A stretch of DNA of 64,000 bases, taken from positions 283,501-347,500 of the forward strand of contig JAODUO010000072.1 in assembly GCA_025642075.2 (NCBI GenBank), read 5' to 3'. Shown here one piece after another: positions 1 to 11,195 of the stretch. Each line of letters starts with the position of its first letter. The first letter of the stretch is position 1. The notes beneath the pieces are model-generated. The model saw only the letters and a program-made list of their open reading frames with translations, was not told where the DNA came from and ran no database searches. Both the position numbers and the translations under genes were made by a program. Origin of the DNA: Ridgeia piscesae. Lineage: Eukaryota; Annelida; Polychaeta; Sabellida; Siboglinidae.

Positions 1-1227
1 TCACAAATACACCAGGTAAATCTACCCAAAACCTGTCCTGTCAGTGTTCTTTGCTCTGGTAACACCAGTGTTGTGGTGACACAAGCCCCGTGGTGACATC
101 AGTGTTATGGTGACACCAGTGACATCATTGCACCTGTGCAGGGTTTTATTTTGAGACATTGTGAGAAATTATGTAGTAGCGTTTCCATTTTGCATGTTAG
201 TTATTGCGTAAGGCCACACACTCTCGTCATGAAGACTCTTCACATCAGTATATCAACAATTTAACATGTCAGGGGTGTTTATGCGTCACTTAATTTCTCT
301 GGTTTTCCTTACAATGTGCTAAGAGGTATTGAACTGACTGTTGAGTTCAGAAATAATGGCCTGGCCCCAATGCATCATATATTAGGTGTGCTGTCACACT
401 GACTCTCATCGCTCAGACTAATTCATCATCTGGGGAGCAATTTCTCACTTGTGCTAATTTGCTGGAATCACTCGCTCACCACTTGAGCTCTGTGCGACTC
501 TCTTTGGCAGATAAACACAATTGTTTGTCCGAAAGATGGTCATTTCATACACTATGAACTTGTGAACTGTAGCCAGAGCCTAGAATTGTGTTCAGGTGAT
601 TTCTGAGGACACAGTGGAGGAGTGTTTGGAGTGTTCGTATCCGAGTGTTTGGCCATCCCGATATCATTGATTATTTAATGACCAGATGTGGTTGAACCTT
701 TGCGTTCTCATTTATATCGTAATTATGTTGAGTAGATTATGATGATTTCAGTAAGGTCACTTGCATAAAATAATCATGGTTCAGTTTTAGATATAAAGCT
801 AATATATAAACTAACACTTGCCTGATGTCACTCAATAGTTTTTTGGTTTTAATCCGCCAGTGTTTAAAAACCTATCTTCAAAACTGCCTATCCTCCCAAA
901 GATTCCTAGCACCTTCATCCATCCATCGACAACTCTGGCATTGTTATATGATTACGAGTTTGTTTAATCCGGTGGTTTTGTTGCGCCACTGAGCTTGATC
1001 TTCAATGATATTGGTGCATAAGAAGTCATCATCATCATAAACTAGCCATGATTCCAAGTCCACTTAGAACGCAGGATCGTCACATATAAAATGTGATAAC
1101 AATTTATTTTACTTATCTCAATGGAAGTCAATTGTTAGGGTCAGTGACAGCACATGTACATGTATGTTCACTCTTTGTTGCTCCAGTTCCCTCAGCAGTA
1201 TGAATGAGTATCTGGCTATAGACAGTG
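1..1227. other. Upstream intron, no gene recognised
   Basis: AT-rich single-copy-looking DNA. The start (1-135) repeats short phrases such as GTGGTGACA/GGTGACACCAGTG. A splice-like segment at 511-595 was examined and rejected. Confidence 0.5.
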
Positions 1228-1345
1228 GTGGATATTTATGGACGAATAGTGGACAAATAGTCTTCACGTATTAATTGCAGTGTGGCTGGATGCTTCCTAG
1301 AGAAGTTGAGATGGTGTTTGATTGAACAAGTCTGCCAGATAGTAT
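1228..1345 (+). repeat. SINE body fragment (family copy 1)
   Basis: Contains the family phrases TCTTCACGTATTAATTGCAG, GGCTGGATGCTTCCTAGAGA and AGTTGAGATGGTGTTTGATT, followed by GAACAAGTCTGCC. The same order is seen in the fuller copy at 44186-44443 (opposite strand). The tRNA-like head is missing, so this is a 5'-truncated or decayed copy. Confidence 0.7.
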
Positions 1346-3278
1346 AAAGGGATAACAATTTACCATTAACTTTTTACTTTCATTGTAGTGTTCTTGTTTT
1401 CCAAATGAGAGGACATTCCCTCCAGTATAAGTTTATTCACCATAAAGGTAGATTGTTTGGTTATAATTATACTAACTCTGCCACTGATACTCTGCATGGT
1501 GATGCTTGTCTAAATGCATACTGCAGGGTTCAATGTTTTGTTCTGCGACAAAATCGTTGGGTAATGTATATGTGAGTATCCATGTTTTTGCAACGTCCCA
1601 AAGTGTGCCAAACTCATCATGTAATAGCAGTGCTACACCTCACAGAAGTCACACGCTTGTTATAATCTTACACACGATGAGTAATACGTCAGAACAACTG
1701 CACGGTTAGTGACCCTGGCCACAAGCTTGTGAGAAACATGACATAATCCACAGTCATCGAAGTTACCTTTCTGTTATCACTGATAACCAGGACATGACAG
1801 TTATTTTAATTTGACTCATTACTATTCAAATGCACTAAAAGGTCATAAAACTTTACTTCACTGTTTCAGTCTGATTATAAAAAGTGGTGCTCGTTGAAGG
1901 GTGACAGTTGCCACCAAATTGGGGATTTTTCATCCACAGTACACTACAAACTCAGAGTAACATTTCTGCTCAGTTAAAAAATGGCTGCTTGCAGTATACC
2001 GTATTCCTAATTCAAATGCTCCAGTAAGATTAATCCCAGACTGGTGCAGCAGTTGCCCACTGCCTATAGTATTATAGTGCTACCACAGACAACCACAGCA
2101 CATGTAATTGCATATCTGTTGGCATGTAATATGATGTACAAACTACAAATACACCTACATGTCTTTGAAATATATATACACCATGATGGTCACTTACTTT
2201 CTGGACATAAGTGGAATGTAAATGGAAGCGTGTTTTTGTCGTTTCCAATCTGCGGCCTTTGTTAGTAGTGTGGCAATGTTGGTATATATAATACATATCG
2301 GTAGTTGATTGTTAAAAGCTCCAAAAAGAGACTTTTCCTGGTGTTATCAACTTGGCAGCTTTGACAGGAGAGCTTGAAATCATGCAGCAAGCTAAACAGT
2401 GCTGCCACCTGGTGGACTACAAGATGGGTCGATTGCTGACATACAGATACAGTATATGTACTAATTATGTATGCACGGGGCGGGGTGGGGTGGGGTGGGG
2501 CGGTTGGGGTAGGGTGGGGCGGGGTGGGGTGGTGGGTGAGGGAGACACTGGTTCTTGTCATATGAAATAAGTGTCTTGATTTGTAACAGGGAATATGGCC
2601 ATATATGCCAGGCAGTTTTCCCAGATTAAATGTTTTAGTTGACAATTGCAAGTGCCAGAGATGGTAAAATCCCTTGTGCATGGATACATGATGTTGCTGT
2701 TTTGGATGACATGTGATAGGGAGCATCGCGTGGTAGTTGATGTTTTGGTTGGGAAATTACATAAATTGGCCAGTTTTATCCAACAGGTTGGGAGTCTAGA
2801 AGAATCTATATAGGAATATGCTAAGTTTAGTCATGTAGATGGATCACATGCCAAGTGCTGGAGTCCACTTGCTTCTTTCTGTGTTCAGCCCCATCCTTGT
2901 TGGCATATCATGTACCAATTGGAGTGGATTTGAGAAAACATACAATGATGGTTATCTAGAATAATTTACTTACATTTTTATGTAAAGGTGTTACTTGGCA
3001 ATCAACTGTATGGCATACCTTTCTGGGGGGTCTTCCCATAGTTCAGTGGGAAATTACCAACATCCTGAGAGTGCCAAGATCAAAATACTCTCATTGTGAT
3101 AATGAACAAGTTTGCTCCATTTGCGGGTGTAATTAAGTAAAAGTTACTACAGTGACAGATGTACACCAAGTTGGACAAATTACTTACTTTGACGTTTTAT
3201 CTGCCTTTAACAGTCTTCACCAGGAACTGTTCTGCTCACCATGTTGTGTGGCCAGTGTAAAAGGCGAACCATCTGTTG
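1346..3278. other. Upstream intron, AT-rich, no gene recognised
   Basis: No exon with paired splice sites and an open frame in the right phase was found. The only marked structure is the G-rich tract at 2477-2543, listed separately. Confidence 0.45.
2477..2543 (+). repeat. G-rich tract, GGGGT/GGGGC repeats
   Basis: Roughly ten runs of three or four G separated by single T or C, ending in GGTGGGTGAGGGAG. The pattern suits an intramolecular G-quadruplex on the + strand and hence in the nascent transcript. The complementary strand gives a spurious PTPPHP-type ORF. Confidence 0.85.
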
Positions 3279-3376
3279 GGTTGGTGTTGGTGTTGGTGTT
3301 GATGTTGATGTTGATGTTGATGTTGATGTTGATGTTGATGTTGATGTTGATGTTGATGTTGATGTTGATGTTGATG
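3279..3376 (+). repeat. Hexanucleotide array (GTTGGT then GATGTT)n
   Basis: Begins as a few GTTGGT units and becomes about thirteen GATGTT units. It ends about 21 nt before the exon at 3398. Each GTTGAT phase carries TTGAT, which fits the YTNAY branch-point consensus. All frames are open across it, which explains overlapping ORFs on both strands. Confidence 0.95.
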
Positions 3377-3397
3377 ATTACTGTCTGTGTGTTGCAG

Positions 3398-3478
3398 GAA
3401 CTAGAAGACATTCACACCGACCTGTCAAACACACTGAACAGTTCACTGACGAGTCATTGTCTTCTACTTTCTAACAAA
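3398..3478 (+). CDS. Internal exon 1 of host gene (27 codons, phase 0-0)
   Basis: The acceptor is TGTGTGTTGCAG ending at 3397 and the donor is a consensus GTAAGT from 3479. The 81-bp exon reads ELEDIHTDLSNTL and continues to LLLSNK in the only frame that joins to the following exons. The peptide is amphipathic and suits a helix; leucines and isoleucine recur at 3-4 residue spacing. It would sit in the last long helix of an F-BAR-like bundle if the family guess is right. The exon is preceded by a GATGTT hexanucleotide array ending about 21 nt upstream and followed 62 nt later by an antisense SINE copy. The open frame runs upstream into the hexamer array (LMLMLM), but this is a consequence of the repeat and not part of the exon. 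Translation alone does not identify the family. Confidence 0.82.
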
Positions 3479-3540
3479 GTAAGTGTTTTTACTCCAGCGG
3501 TTTGTGTATATGAAGAGCAAAGCAGTCAGATAATCAGTCC

Positions 3541-3672
3541 TTAGGGCTGCTCAAAGTGCTTTACAGTTTACCCTCTAAACCATCTCAACTTGTCTGGGAA
3601 GCATGCAGCAATGCCATAATTATTGCATGAAATGAAGATTATTCGTACACAAACATCTACCTCTGTCTAGAG
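3541..3672 (-). repeat. SINE body fragment (family copy 2)
   Basis: On the + strand it reads GGGCTGCTCAAAGTGCTTTA, then TTTACCCTCTAAACCATCTC, then GGGAAGCATGCAGCAATGCC and TGAAGATTATTCGTACACAA. This is the reverse complement of the 3' half of the family. It lies 62 nt after exon 1, close enough that it may overlap splicing signals. Confidence 0.75.
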
Positions 3673-5230
3673 CCTGTCTATATGTGAAATAAAAAGATTA
3701 CATTGCATTTCCCTTTTTTAAACTAAATACACACTTTGCTGAAGAGATTGCATATTTGCACAAAAACTGATGCCATCTTTACAGTTTATTAAGGATTACA
3801 ACATTGCTGTGGACATTTTCAAATGTTTCATTCCGTGATGAAAAGTTCTGCACTGAAATTTGAAGTGGACATTTTTGTTTGTACATGTTCATAAATGGAA
3901 TCTTTGACGACTTTTTATCATATTGAATTCACATTTCCCCACATGACAGTTATTTTATTGCATTTAAAAACAGTTACATTTTATGAATAATTCAATACAA
4001 TATGTTATATCAATTAACTCAGGCGATATTCTTGAAACCCCAGGTGGTCTATGACCAGATCCACCTAAGTTGTTCAAATTTGCAGATGCGACAATAATAA
4101 AATAAATGATTACTAGGCATCATAATGAACTATTATCTAAACCGAACTAACAGTCTGTGTCCTGCCATCTATGAACATCCTCTTGATATTTCAGCTTGAT
4201 TTAAGATCCGGTGTGTTTGCTATTTCCTAGAAATTCTGCCAACTTGGGACTTCACACTTGGATTATTTCCAGGAAAGCAAACTTAAGAAAATACCCCAGA
4301 GAATGGCTTTAATGTTATAATACTTTCATCAAATTGTGATTTTAGTTATTTATTAATGACTCTTTGTTTGATTAAATTTACATTTTATGACATCAAGTAT
4401 GGATTATATTAAGTTATTATTTCATACTCTAGACTGACGATTAGGTCGCGGCTCCAATTTGCTGTAAAGTTATGGGGAGTAGACAAGAGATAAATCAGTA
4501 TTAGGACAAAGGTCTGGCCATCAAACTTGTCTGTCTACATTGTGGCACCAGCCTGTGATAAAGTTATGCGTTACATAACACTTCAGTGGGGATGTATTGT
4601 GACTTATAGCCGGATAAATCTACAGTGCATTGCCGGTTTGCTACAGAATAAGTGGTTGGCAACGTGTGAGAGATACAGAGTTGATGGGATATTGGAAAGC
4701 CCAGTGCAACATGTAGAGATTTTAAATCTCGTGGGGCATTGGAACTCTAAGAAATGATATATGGGACTTGGAGAGATACATAGACTCATGTGGCTGTGTT
4801 GCAAATACAAGATATTGGAAGGTAAGGGAGAATTTATCCTGAATTCAGGACAAAACATGACGGACATTTTAGTTGCTTGCTCTACACGAGGCTCACTACA
4901 AATTCACTATTTTAAAATAAGATAACCAGGACAGTTTATTTAAGATTATGCAGAAATGTTTAGAATTACTATTATAAAACTATTATTTTCAGTGTACCAG
5001 CTGGAGATAGCACCCATTTTCCAGGCATAACTGACAATATCTATGACTTTTTAAGACCCTTTTATGCTCCTTATTGTTTTACCCGTCCATCAATATTTCT
5101 ACCCGTCTACAATGGGTTTTACTTATCCAAATGGTGGGTGGACGGGTCTCTGCATAGAGCTATGGTGAGCACCCTGTGATAGCTGTTTATTACCCTTGTA
5201 GTACATATGGCACTCACAAGGATTATGAAC
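3673..5230. other. Intron 1, AT-rich, no gene recognised
   Basis: No paired splice sites with an open frame and no recognisable mobile element were seen in this stretch. Confidence 0.45.
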
Positions 5231-5345
5231 GCCATGCATGGCTCAGGGGTAGAGCTTCAGACTCTCGACTAAGAGATTACCCAGGTTTGAATCCTGTTCT
5301 GCTGTGTTAAAACCTTGGGCAATTTATTTTCTAATTTTGTGACTT
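5231..5345 (+). repeat. tRNA-derived SINE head (same family)
   Basis: An A-box-like TGGCTCAGGGGTAGAG lies about 40 nt before a B-box-like GGTTTGAATCC, as in RNA polymerase III promoters of tRNA-derived SINEs. The next phrase, TGTTCTGCTGTGTTAAAACC followed by TTGGGCAA, matches (reverse complement) the corresponding part of the copy at 44186-44443. That links this head to the family body. It is not a functional tRNA: the acceptor stem and CCA context are absent. Confidence 0.75.
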
Positions 5346-5351
5346 CAACAA

Positions 5352-5395
5352 TGTGTGCATGCATGCATGCATTTGTACGTGCATGTGTGCATGCA
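5352..5395. repeat. Alternating purine-pyrimidine GCATGCAT-rich tract
   Basis: GTGTGCATGCATGCATGCAT and GTACGTGCATGTGTGCATGC alternate purine and pyrimidine almost throughout, a Z-DNA-prone pattern. It directly follows the SINE head and may be its tail. Confidence 0.7.
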
Positions 5396-6242
5396 GGACT
5401 TACTAACTACAGCATAACATTTATTCCTCATAATAAAAAAGGCCACACATCCCGGAGAGGTCAGTGATTTTCAACGTGTTGTAGTAGAAAGCACCAAATC
5501 AGTGTTTCCGTCCTGTGCCAATTAACCTGTAGCCTGGGTGTGGGTGTTGCGTGGTTATCAAACGGCGACCCCCACGCAATGTGGGCCGATGCCAAACTGA
5601 CATCCCTGTCTACCAACACATATGGCCATGTGTCTTTGGGTGCATGTACCTGGTAGGTGCACTGCACGCACTGGCACTAGGATAATTACTGCTAAAACCC
5701 TTCACCAGTATTTCAGTTTTGTCATACCCTGGACTAATTAACTGGTGACTAGTTTTCTGTCGAGAATTCATAGCATATAGAAGTAAAATTACCACATAAT
5801 TTAAGTGCAACTCAGAAAATTCCCAACTCCATTTGTTCATATGGATTGCTAAGAAATTCACAGATGCACAAAACAGAATCTAAGATATTAATTATTTACC
5901 CTAGTTACGTCTACTAAAAACTGAATACTGTTAAAATTGGTGTAAAAGATTTTAGTTATGAAGAAACCAGGGAAACTCTAGTACTTATTCCTCTGAAGTT
6001 ACTTTGGGACTAGAGATTATCATACACAAAATTTATATTCACAAATGGTTGATATTGGCTTAAATTTACCTATTTTTCCTCGTCAATGTCCATTTCAACC
6101 AGAAACAAGGGTAAGTAGTTGCCTTGCATCTGCAGGTCATATAGTCACTTTCAGGTGCTCCAGCCTGACGCCAGTGGGAATTTCTGCAACTTTGCAGGCA
6201 GCACGCTTTGATTACCAGCATTTAAAAAAACCTCCGTTGTAG
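5396..6242. other. Intron 1, 3' part, nothing recognised
   Basis: Mostly AT-rich. The overlapping short minus-strand ORFs at 5461-5861 share no recognisable domain and have no splice context. Confidence 0.45.
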
Positions 6243-6416
6243 GCCCAAGAACAGAACCGACGGTTTGAAGGTATTCTCAGCCTATGCAAACATGTGAATT
6301 CGAAGACAGATGTGAACGTGTTCCTGTCATCTCTGCATCCTGAAGTGTTGCCGTACTCAGCAAAACATTTCACGTTTTCACCACCCGCTCAAGCTGACCA
6401 CGCGCAAGTGGCGGAG
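6243..6416 (+). CDS. Internal exon 2 of host gene (58 codons; F-BAR-tail-like)
   Basis: The acceptor is CCTCCGTTGTAG ending at 6242, with a short pyrimidine tract. The donor GTGAGT begins at 6417. The 174-bp exon is phase 0 at both ends. The peptide starts AQEQNRRFEGILSLCKHV, passes through VNVFLSSLHPEVLPY, then HFTFSPP, and ends VAE. The spacing of F-x-x-I/L-L, then V-x-V/L-F-L, then P-x-x-F-x-F-x-P matches what I recall of the C-terminal end of F-BAR domains in FCHSD/Nervous wreck and srGAP proteins, where a helix ends and an extended segment packs back on it. This is the most informative exon for family assignment. A TAG stop lies immediately before the exon as the acceptor itself, so the coding start is well defined by splicing rather than by an ATG. 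Confidence 0.88.
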
Positions 6417-6710
6417 GTGAGTGCGAGCAGACCACCACAAGCATGCCGTAAAGTTCCCATGGTCTTCAGACGTCAGCAATTTTGTTCGAAATGTTATTCC
6501 ACGTCATAAATATAAAAGAAATAAGTCAAAAGATCTCATTAGTCTCCTGCTCCTCGCTGTTATCTGAGGTAAGGCTCAGGTTTTCATGACAGCAAATTTC
6601 CCTGTTTTATTGTCCTCTTTTATTGTCCGTTGTCTTCCTACGTTATCAGTTGGTGCCCTTTATTCAGTTTCTGTACCGGTTTTCTGTTGCCTGGTGTCTC
6701 TCTGCCAAGT

Positions 6711-7184
6711 GTTTCTTGGCCCTCCTCTCTGCCCTGGCGGCCGGTGTCACTGATTCTTCTGTGGTGTTTGTTGCTGCTTTTCTTGGTGTGTTTCTTGGCC
6801 CTCCTCTCTGCCCTGGCGGCCGGTGTCACTGATTCTTCTGTGGTGTTTGTTGCTGCTTTTCTTGGTGTGTTTCTTGGCCCTCCTCTCTGCCCTGGCGGCC
6901 GGTGTCACTGATTCGTCTGTGGTGTTTGTTGCTGCTTTTCTTGGTGTGTTTCTTGGCCCTCCTCTCTGCCCTGGGGGCCGGTGTCACTGATTCTTTTGTG
7001 GTGTTTGTTGCTGCTTTTCTTGGTGTGTTTCTTGGCCCTCCTCTCTGCCCTGGGGGCCGGTGTCACTGATTCTTCTGTGGTGTTTGTTGCTGCTTTTCTT
7101 GGTGTGTTTCTTGGCCCTCCTCTCTGCCCTGGGGGCCGGTGTCACTGATTTTTCTGTGTTGTTTGTTGCTGCTTTTCTTGGTGT
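6711..7184 (+). repeat. 79-bp minisatellite, six copies
   Basis: The phrase GTTTCTTGGCCCTCCTCTCT recurs at 6711, 6790, 6869, 6948, 7027 and 7106, a strict 79-bp period. Copies differ by single substitutions (GGCGG/GGGGG, TTCTTCT/TTCGTCT/TTCTTTT). The unit contains no stop in several frames only by chance; since 79 is not a multiple of three the frame shifts each copy, so the short hydrophobic ORFs here are not genes. A single related phrase (GTGTTTCTTGGCCTTCCTCT) occurs at about 11399. Confidence 0.95.
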
Positions 7185-7359
7185 GCCACGTGTCCGATCA
7201 TTTTATTCTGACGATCCCGTTCAGCCATCCCCACTCCCCGTCTCCCCCCTGCCCTCCTTTCCCAATCCTACCAAACCACTCCTCACACATCCCTCCCGTC
7301 CCAGTCGAGGTCGTCCTCTTGTTCTACTGTACACTTGGAGACATCTGCGGTGTCCACCA

Positions 7360-7560
7360 GGTGTCCAGGATCGTTTCACTAAGATAAAGGTCTTAAGAAA
7401 AATTCATCATTAAATAAAATCCATTGTTAAATTAAATGGGGTTTTTTCGAAATGCAAATATCCATTACTGTATTACAGAGGACACTCTTTCCATGAGACA
7501 CCAGTGACAGTGTCCCACTTGTACATCAAGGTGTTGGCAGTTTTCAGGTATTCAACGTCA
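7360..7560. repeat. Dispersed repeat, copy A (pair with 28245-28440)
   Basis: TTCATCATTAAATAAAATCC, ATTGTTAAATTAAATGG, TTACAGAGGACACTCTTTCC and GGTGTTGGCAGTTTTCAGGT appear in the same order and spacing as similar phrases at 28245-28440. The pair is diverged but clearly homologous. The element class is unknown. Confidence 0.65.
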
Positions 7561-9490
7561 CGTCACGTGTAAAGTGAGGCTGCCAACTCCTAGGTTTTAT
7601 TTTTTCATTTAATATTACGTTCTTGTGATTACAACATGCAAGTTGGAGGTTTTTTGCCTGGTTGTGGTTCAGTTACTTTATTGAGCTCGGAACAATGTTC
7701 GCAATTTGAAAAATTCCATCTCCAACATGTTCAAATGGTAAGCAAAACATCCGGTTTTAGAACATAATTGATTGGCAATAATACCAAGTTAACCACAGTA
7801 CCATTTGTTGTTTAACTTTCCCACATTCTAGACAGCAGACTTCCTGTTACAGATTACTTTTTGACCAATTCTGGACAGATGAGCTGACATCCTTGCTTTA
7901 GCAATATTAGTGAAATTGTCATCTGCACCCACTCTCTCTCTCTCTCTACACACCTGGCCCTCCAACTGCTGTCAGTGTCATATTTCACTGTGAAAACACA
8001 AACTTTAAAGATTGGAATTACAACGTAACTTATTGGCAGTGATGTCTGGAGTTACATACAAATTCATTAGTAGCAGATCAGTCAAATACTTTCGCGAGAA
8101 AATGCTGAGGTGTGTATCGTAGGGTCTAACACACATCTTTTAAAGGGAAAATTGCATGTTGGCTGTTGTGTAGTCACTTTATGAGCACCCAAACGTTCCT
8201 TAAGCTGTTGTTTACATCACTTGTGCAGTAAGACAGTAAGACGTCTCTTCTAGGATCAGCTCGTTTCAAATTCAATATGCCACAGAGGTGCACAAAAACA
8301 GACGTGTCATTTTTTTCTCTGAGTCTAGTCCTTAAAATAGTGGAGCTAGTGGTGTCGTGGCATTTACTCGACAGCCAGCGAGGTGTGTGTAGTATTCTGT
8401 GTTGGATGAGCTAATGTCTCGCTTCTAGTGCTTAAACTTCATATGCAGACTACGAGGAAGACAGGCTCCAGCTGATGGCGTCAAACACCCGGACAGATCT
8501 ACCTCACATCACCAAGGCCATCCACTAATCATTCGAAAGAAATCACGTCAGTTGTCAGTGATTCATTTCAGATGTGATTCGGATGTTTTACCAGTTTTTT
8601 AGTTCCGGTACGGACGAGTTAAAAATATGCTCCGTTTTTTCGTTCTTGCTTTTTCAATTGGTTACTGAGTGTGATAACATTTGCACTTGACACATCCACT
8701 GATCCACATTCTGCCCATCAGCAGTGGTTTCTGCCTGCACTTATCCGATTACGCAACCGCAATTTGTAGATGCACATCTTGTTCAGCATAGATTGATCTA
8801 GTTGTTTACGTTGGCGTGTAACATAACTTGGCTATCTGTTGATCGTTTCCGAGATTTCGTGTTAGTTGTCTGAGATTTATTTCAGATTCAATTGAGCTGT
8901 TTTGCTGGGTATTTTAATCTTGCATGGAGAAGTTTTTTAATGTCTGCTCTTTCGGCTTGTTATAGAGTGGAGTGTCGGATTCGCACTTAATCAATCATAA
9001 GATCCCATGTTGAACTTCACTTATTGTGATGATTATTTCTGCTCTCTGTGATGTAACTAGAATGTCTACAGTGTAGATGAAAACATCTGATTGAACAGCC
9101 GGGAAAATCTGCTATGATTTTGTCGAGCAAGAATGTTTTTTATTTGGACCTCAAAGAAGACGAGTACGTTGCAATATGTTATACTTATTAAACAAAACTC
9201 AGTGTAACTAATTAAAAAAAAAAAAACAGTGAAATAAGTTCAGTGACTTCTGTGTCACTGTCACAGGAGCCACTCCAGAAAGGTATGTTTAACTTCACCA
9301 TGGCATCCATTGATCATCATAGACAAATTATTTTAGTTTCCAGTGTAACTTTATGTTTTTAAAATACCCCAGATGTATTCTATAACGTCTGCCTTTCAGG
9401 TTGTTCCCGGTAGCCTGCGGTGACGATGACTGACGTCACTTCATCTGGCTCCCTGTCAGTGAACACTGCACCGTGTGTTTATTCTTTCAG
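7561..9490. other. Intron 2, remainder, no gene recognised
   Basis: Contains a short CT-dinucleotide run near 7933 and a poly(A) run near 9213. No exon-like segment was found before the exon at 9491. Confidence 0.45.
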
Positions 9491-9645
9491 TGGTCCCTGC
9501 TGGAACAGAGGATTATATTCCAGCGACACACAGAAATTGCACTCAAGTCGAAGGAGCTGTTTCTCCAGAAAGAGGCTGCTGCGTTGACAGGGTTTCTGCG
9601 AACCAATGAGGAGACCACACTCACACTCATTCGCATCTGCCAACG
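9491..9645 (+). CDS. Internal exon 3 of host gene (coiled coil, phase 0-2)
   Basis: A strong acceptor (GTTTATTCTTTCAG ending at 9490) and the donor GTAAGC from 9646 bound a 155-bp exon. It encodes WSLLEQRIIFQRHTEIALKS and goes on through KELFLQKEAAAL and TNEETTLTLIRICQ, then two bases (CG) of a split arginine codon. The composition is charged (E, K, R, Q) with regularly spaced L, I and F, as in an antiparallel coiled coil. In F-BAR adaptors with an HR1-like module this coil follows the membrane-binding domain; that placement is inferred. The CG overhang is completed by the first base of the exon at 22448, which supports direct splicing across a 12.8-kb intron. Confidence 0.88.
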
Positions 9646-10054
9646 GTAAGCTGGCCTCTTTTGTTTTCTTAGTTTACAAATTGTATTTCATGCTGGATTA
9701 AATCCACACTTGTAAAAAAAAACAGTGTCAGCAGTCAGCACCATTACAGTATCGTACCTTTTTTCCACTGACTCCATAATTCGTTCCTTGCCAGATGTAA
9801 CTGTGAAGTGACAGTGGTATTGGATAAAAACTCAGTTACATTCGTTTTTACCATCCAACTGTGACAGGTAGAACAAAGCATGTCAGGAATATGTAAGTAA
9901 ATAACTTGAGATAATTGTTTTGCATGTGTTTATATGGATTGCCAGCTGCTGGCTCAGAGGCCAGTGGTTTGAGGAAGCGAATGAACACAGAAAAAGGGAC
10001 ATCGGCCACAGGTTCTCAGAGGACATAATTGCATATTATACATAGCTTATTTGA

Positions 10055-10590
10055 GTGATTTCTGTATCTGTATTGTTAACTGGCAAAATGTCCTAGGGAC
10101 ACATCACGCTAGTGCGCATGGTGGGTCGTCTGACTTAATTGCTAAAATGTTGGATTAATTTATTTTTAAATGAGTTTAGTGATTTGCTTGAGATAGTGGT
10201 TGGGGGCAGAGAATTCCATTCTTTAATTGTGGTTGGGAAGAAGTTGTTTCCAAATATGTTTGCAGAGTATCTAATTTGCAAGAACTGACTGTCATGTTTA
10301 CGTGAGGATCTAGTGTTGTGTTGGATATAGTGATCTATTGGGATATCTATAAGGTTATGTTCCATCTTGTATATTATGCTGTCTTTTAATTTTCATCTTG
10401 TTTGGAGGGTGTCCAACTCGAGGTCTTTAAGAGGTTGTGTTACTGTTCCTGACTCGATCTCTAGAATAGTCGTATGTAGAAAATCTGGCAGCTTGTCTTT
10501 GGGTTCTTTCTAAGGTTTTAATACTTTTTTGGCAGTGTGGATCCCATGATGCTGATGCATATTCAAGTATTGGGCAGACAAGGCTATAGA
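10055..10590 (-). mobile_element. Decayed non-LTR retrotransposon (CR1/L2-like), C-terminal reverse transcriptase fragment
   Basis: Read on the minus strand it encodes CPILEYASASWDPHCQ, then SIKTLERTQRQAARF, then (after a frameshift and stops) a 76-residue segment with FLQIRYSANIFGNNFFPTTI and KEWNSLPPT. This layout (LEYAS-WDPH, Q-AARF, FFP-T--EWN-LP) is the standard C-terminal tail of CR1/L2/Jockey-type reverse transcriptases. Downstream (toward 10055) come CCCTAGGACATTTTGCCAGT and two ACAGATAC-like units, consistent with a 3' UTR and short tandem 3' tail. The copy is 5' truncated and inactive. Confidence 0.85.
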
Positions 10591-11011
10591 CTTAATGTGG
10601 GTTAGACATTTATTTAGATTTATGACTCTTAGTGTCTGTTGTGGTTTCCTACAGAGTTGCATTGTGCTGTCCAGTTTAATGTACCGGTATATAATATTTG
10701 TATGCCAAGATAACAGTGTGATTCAACAGGTTTATGATTTGTTCTTATTTGTAAAAATTTCAAAAAATTTGCAACCATCATGATTTTCCCTCCTCCTCCA
10801 CCAGGTGGAGCTCTGTACACAAGCTCTGATAGATCGACCCAGTCAAACATAGCTTTGTATTGTGTGAATACCATGCTTTTCCTTAAATGGCTCGTTGATG
10901 CCTAGTCTATCCTGGAATCATGCAGCTGCGTAACTTTAGCACATTCACCAATTCCACGAATCAGGATCAACATTTTCGGTCCAACTAAGGAAAGCTTAAT
11001 GTTCCCTGTTA

Positions 11012-11195
11012 GACCATCCCTGATTGTCCACAGCCAAACACACGTGTTGACTGACCATCCCTGATTGTCCACAGCCAAACACACGTGTTGACTGACCATC
11101 CCTGGTGGTCCACAGCCAAACACACGTGTTGACTGACCATCCCTGATTGTCCACAGCCAAACACACGTGTTGACTGACCATCCCTGGTTGTCCTA
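11012..11195. repeat. 41-bp minisatellite, about 4.5 copies
   Basis: GACCATCCCTGATTGTCCAC recurs at 11012, 11053, 11094, 11135 and 11176 (with GGTGGT/GGTTGT variants), period 41 bp. CACACGTGTTGACT is constant. Minus-strand ORFs reading CVWLWTIRDG arise from the repeat. Confidence 0.95.

Noticed and set aside
511..595. Segment with acceptor TCTCTTTGGCAG and a GT after TTCAG, open in one frame
   Set aside because: The donor GTGATT is weak. The open frame ends with one extra base, which would put the exon at 3398 out of frame and into a stop.
5231..5310. Possible functional tRNA gene
   Set aside because: A- and B-box-like motifs are present, but the acceptor stem does not pair and the sequence continues into a SINE body.
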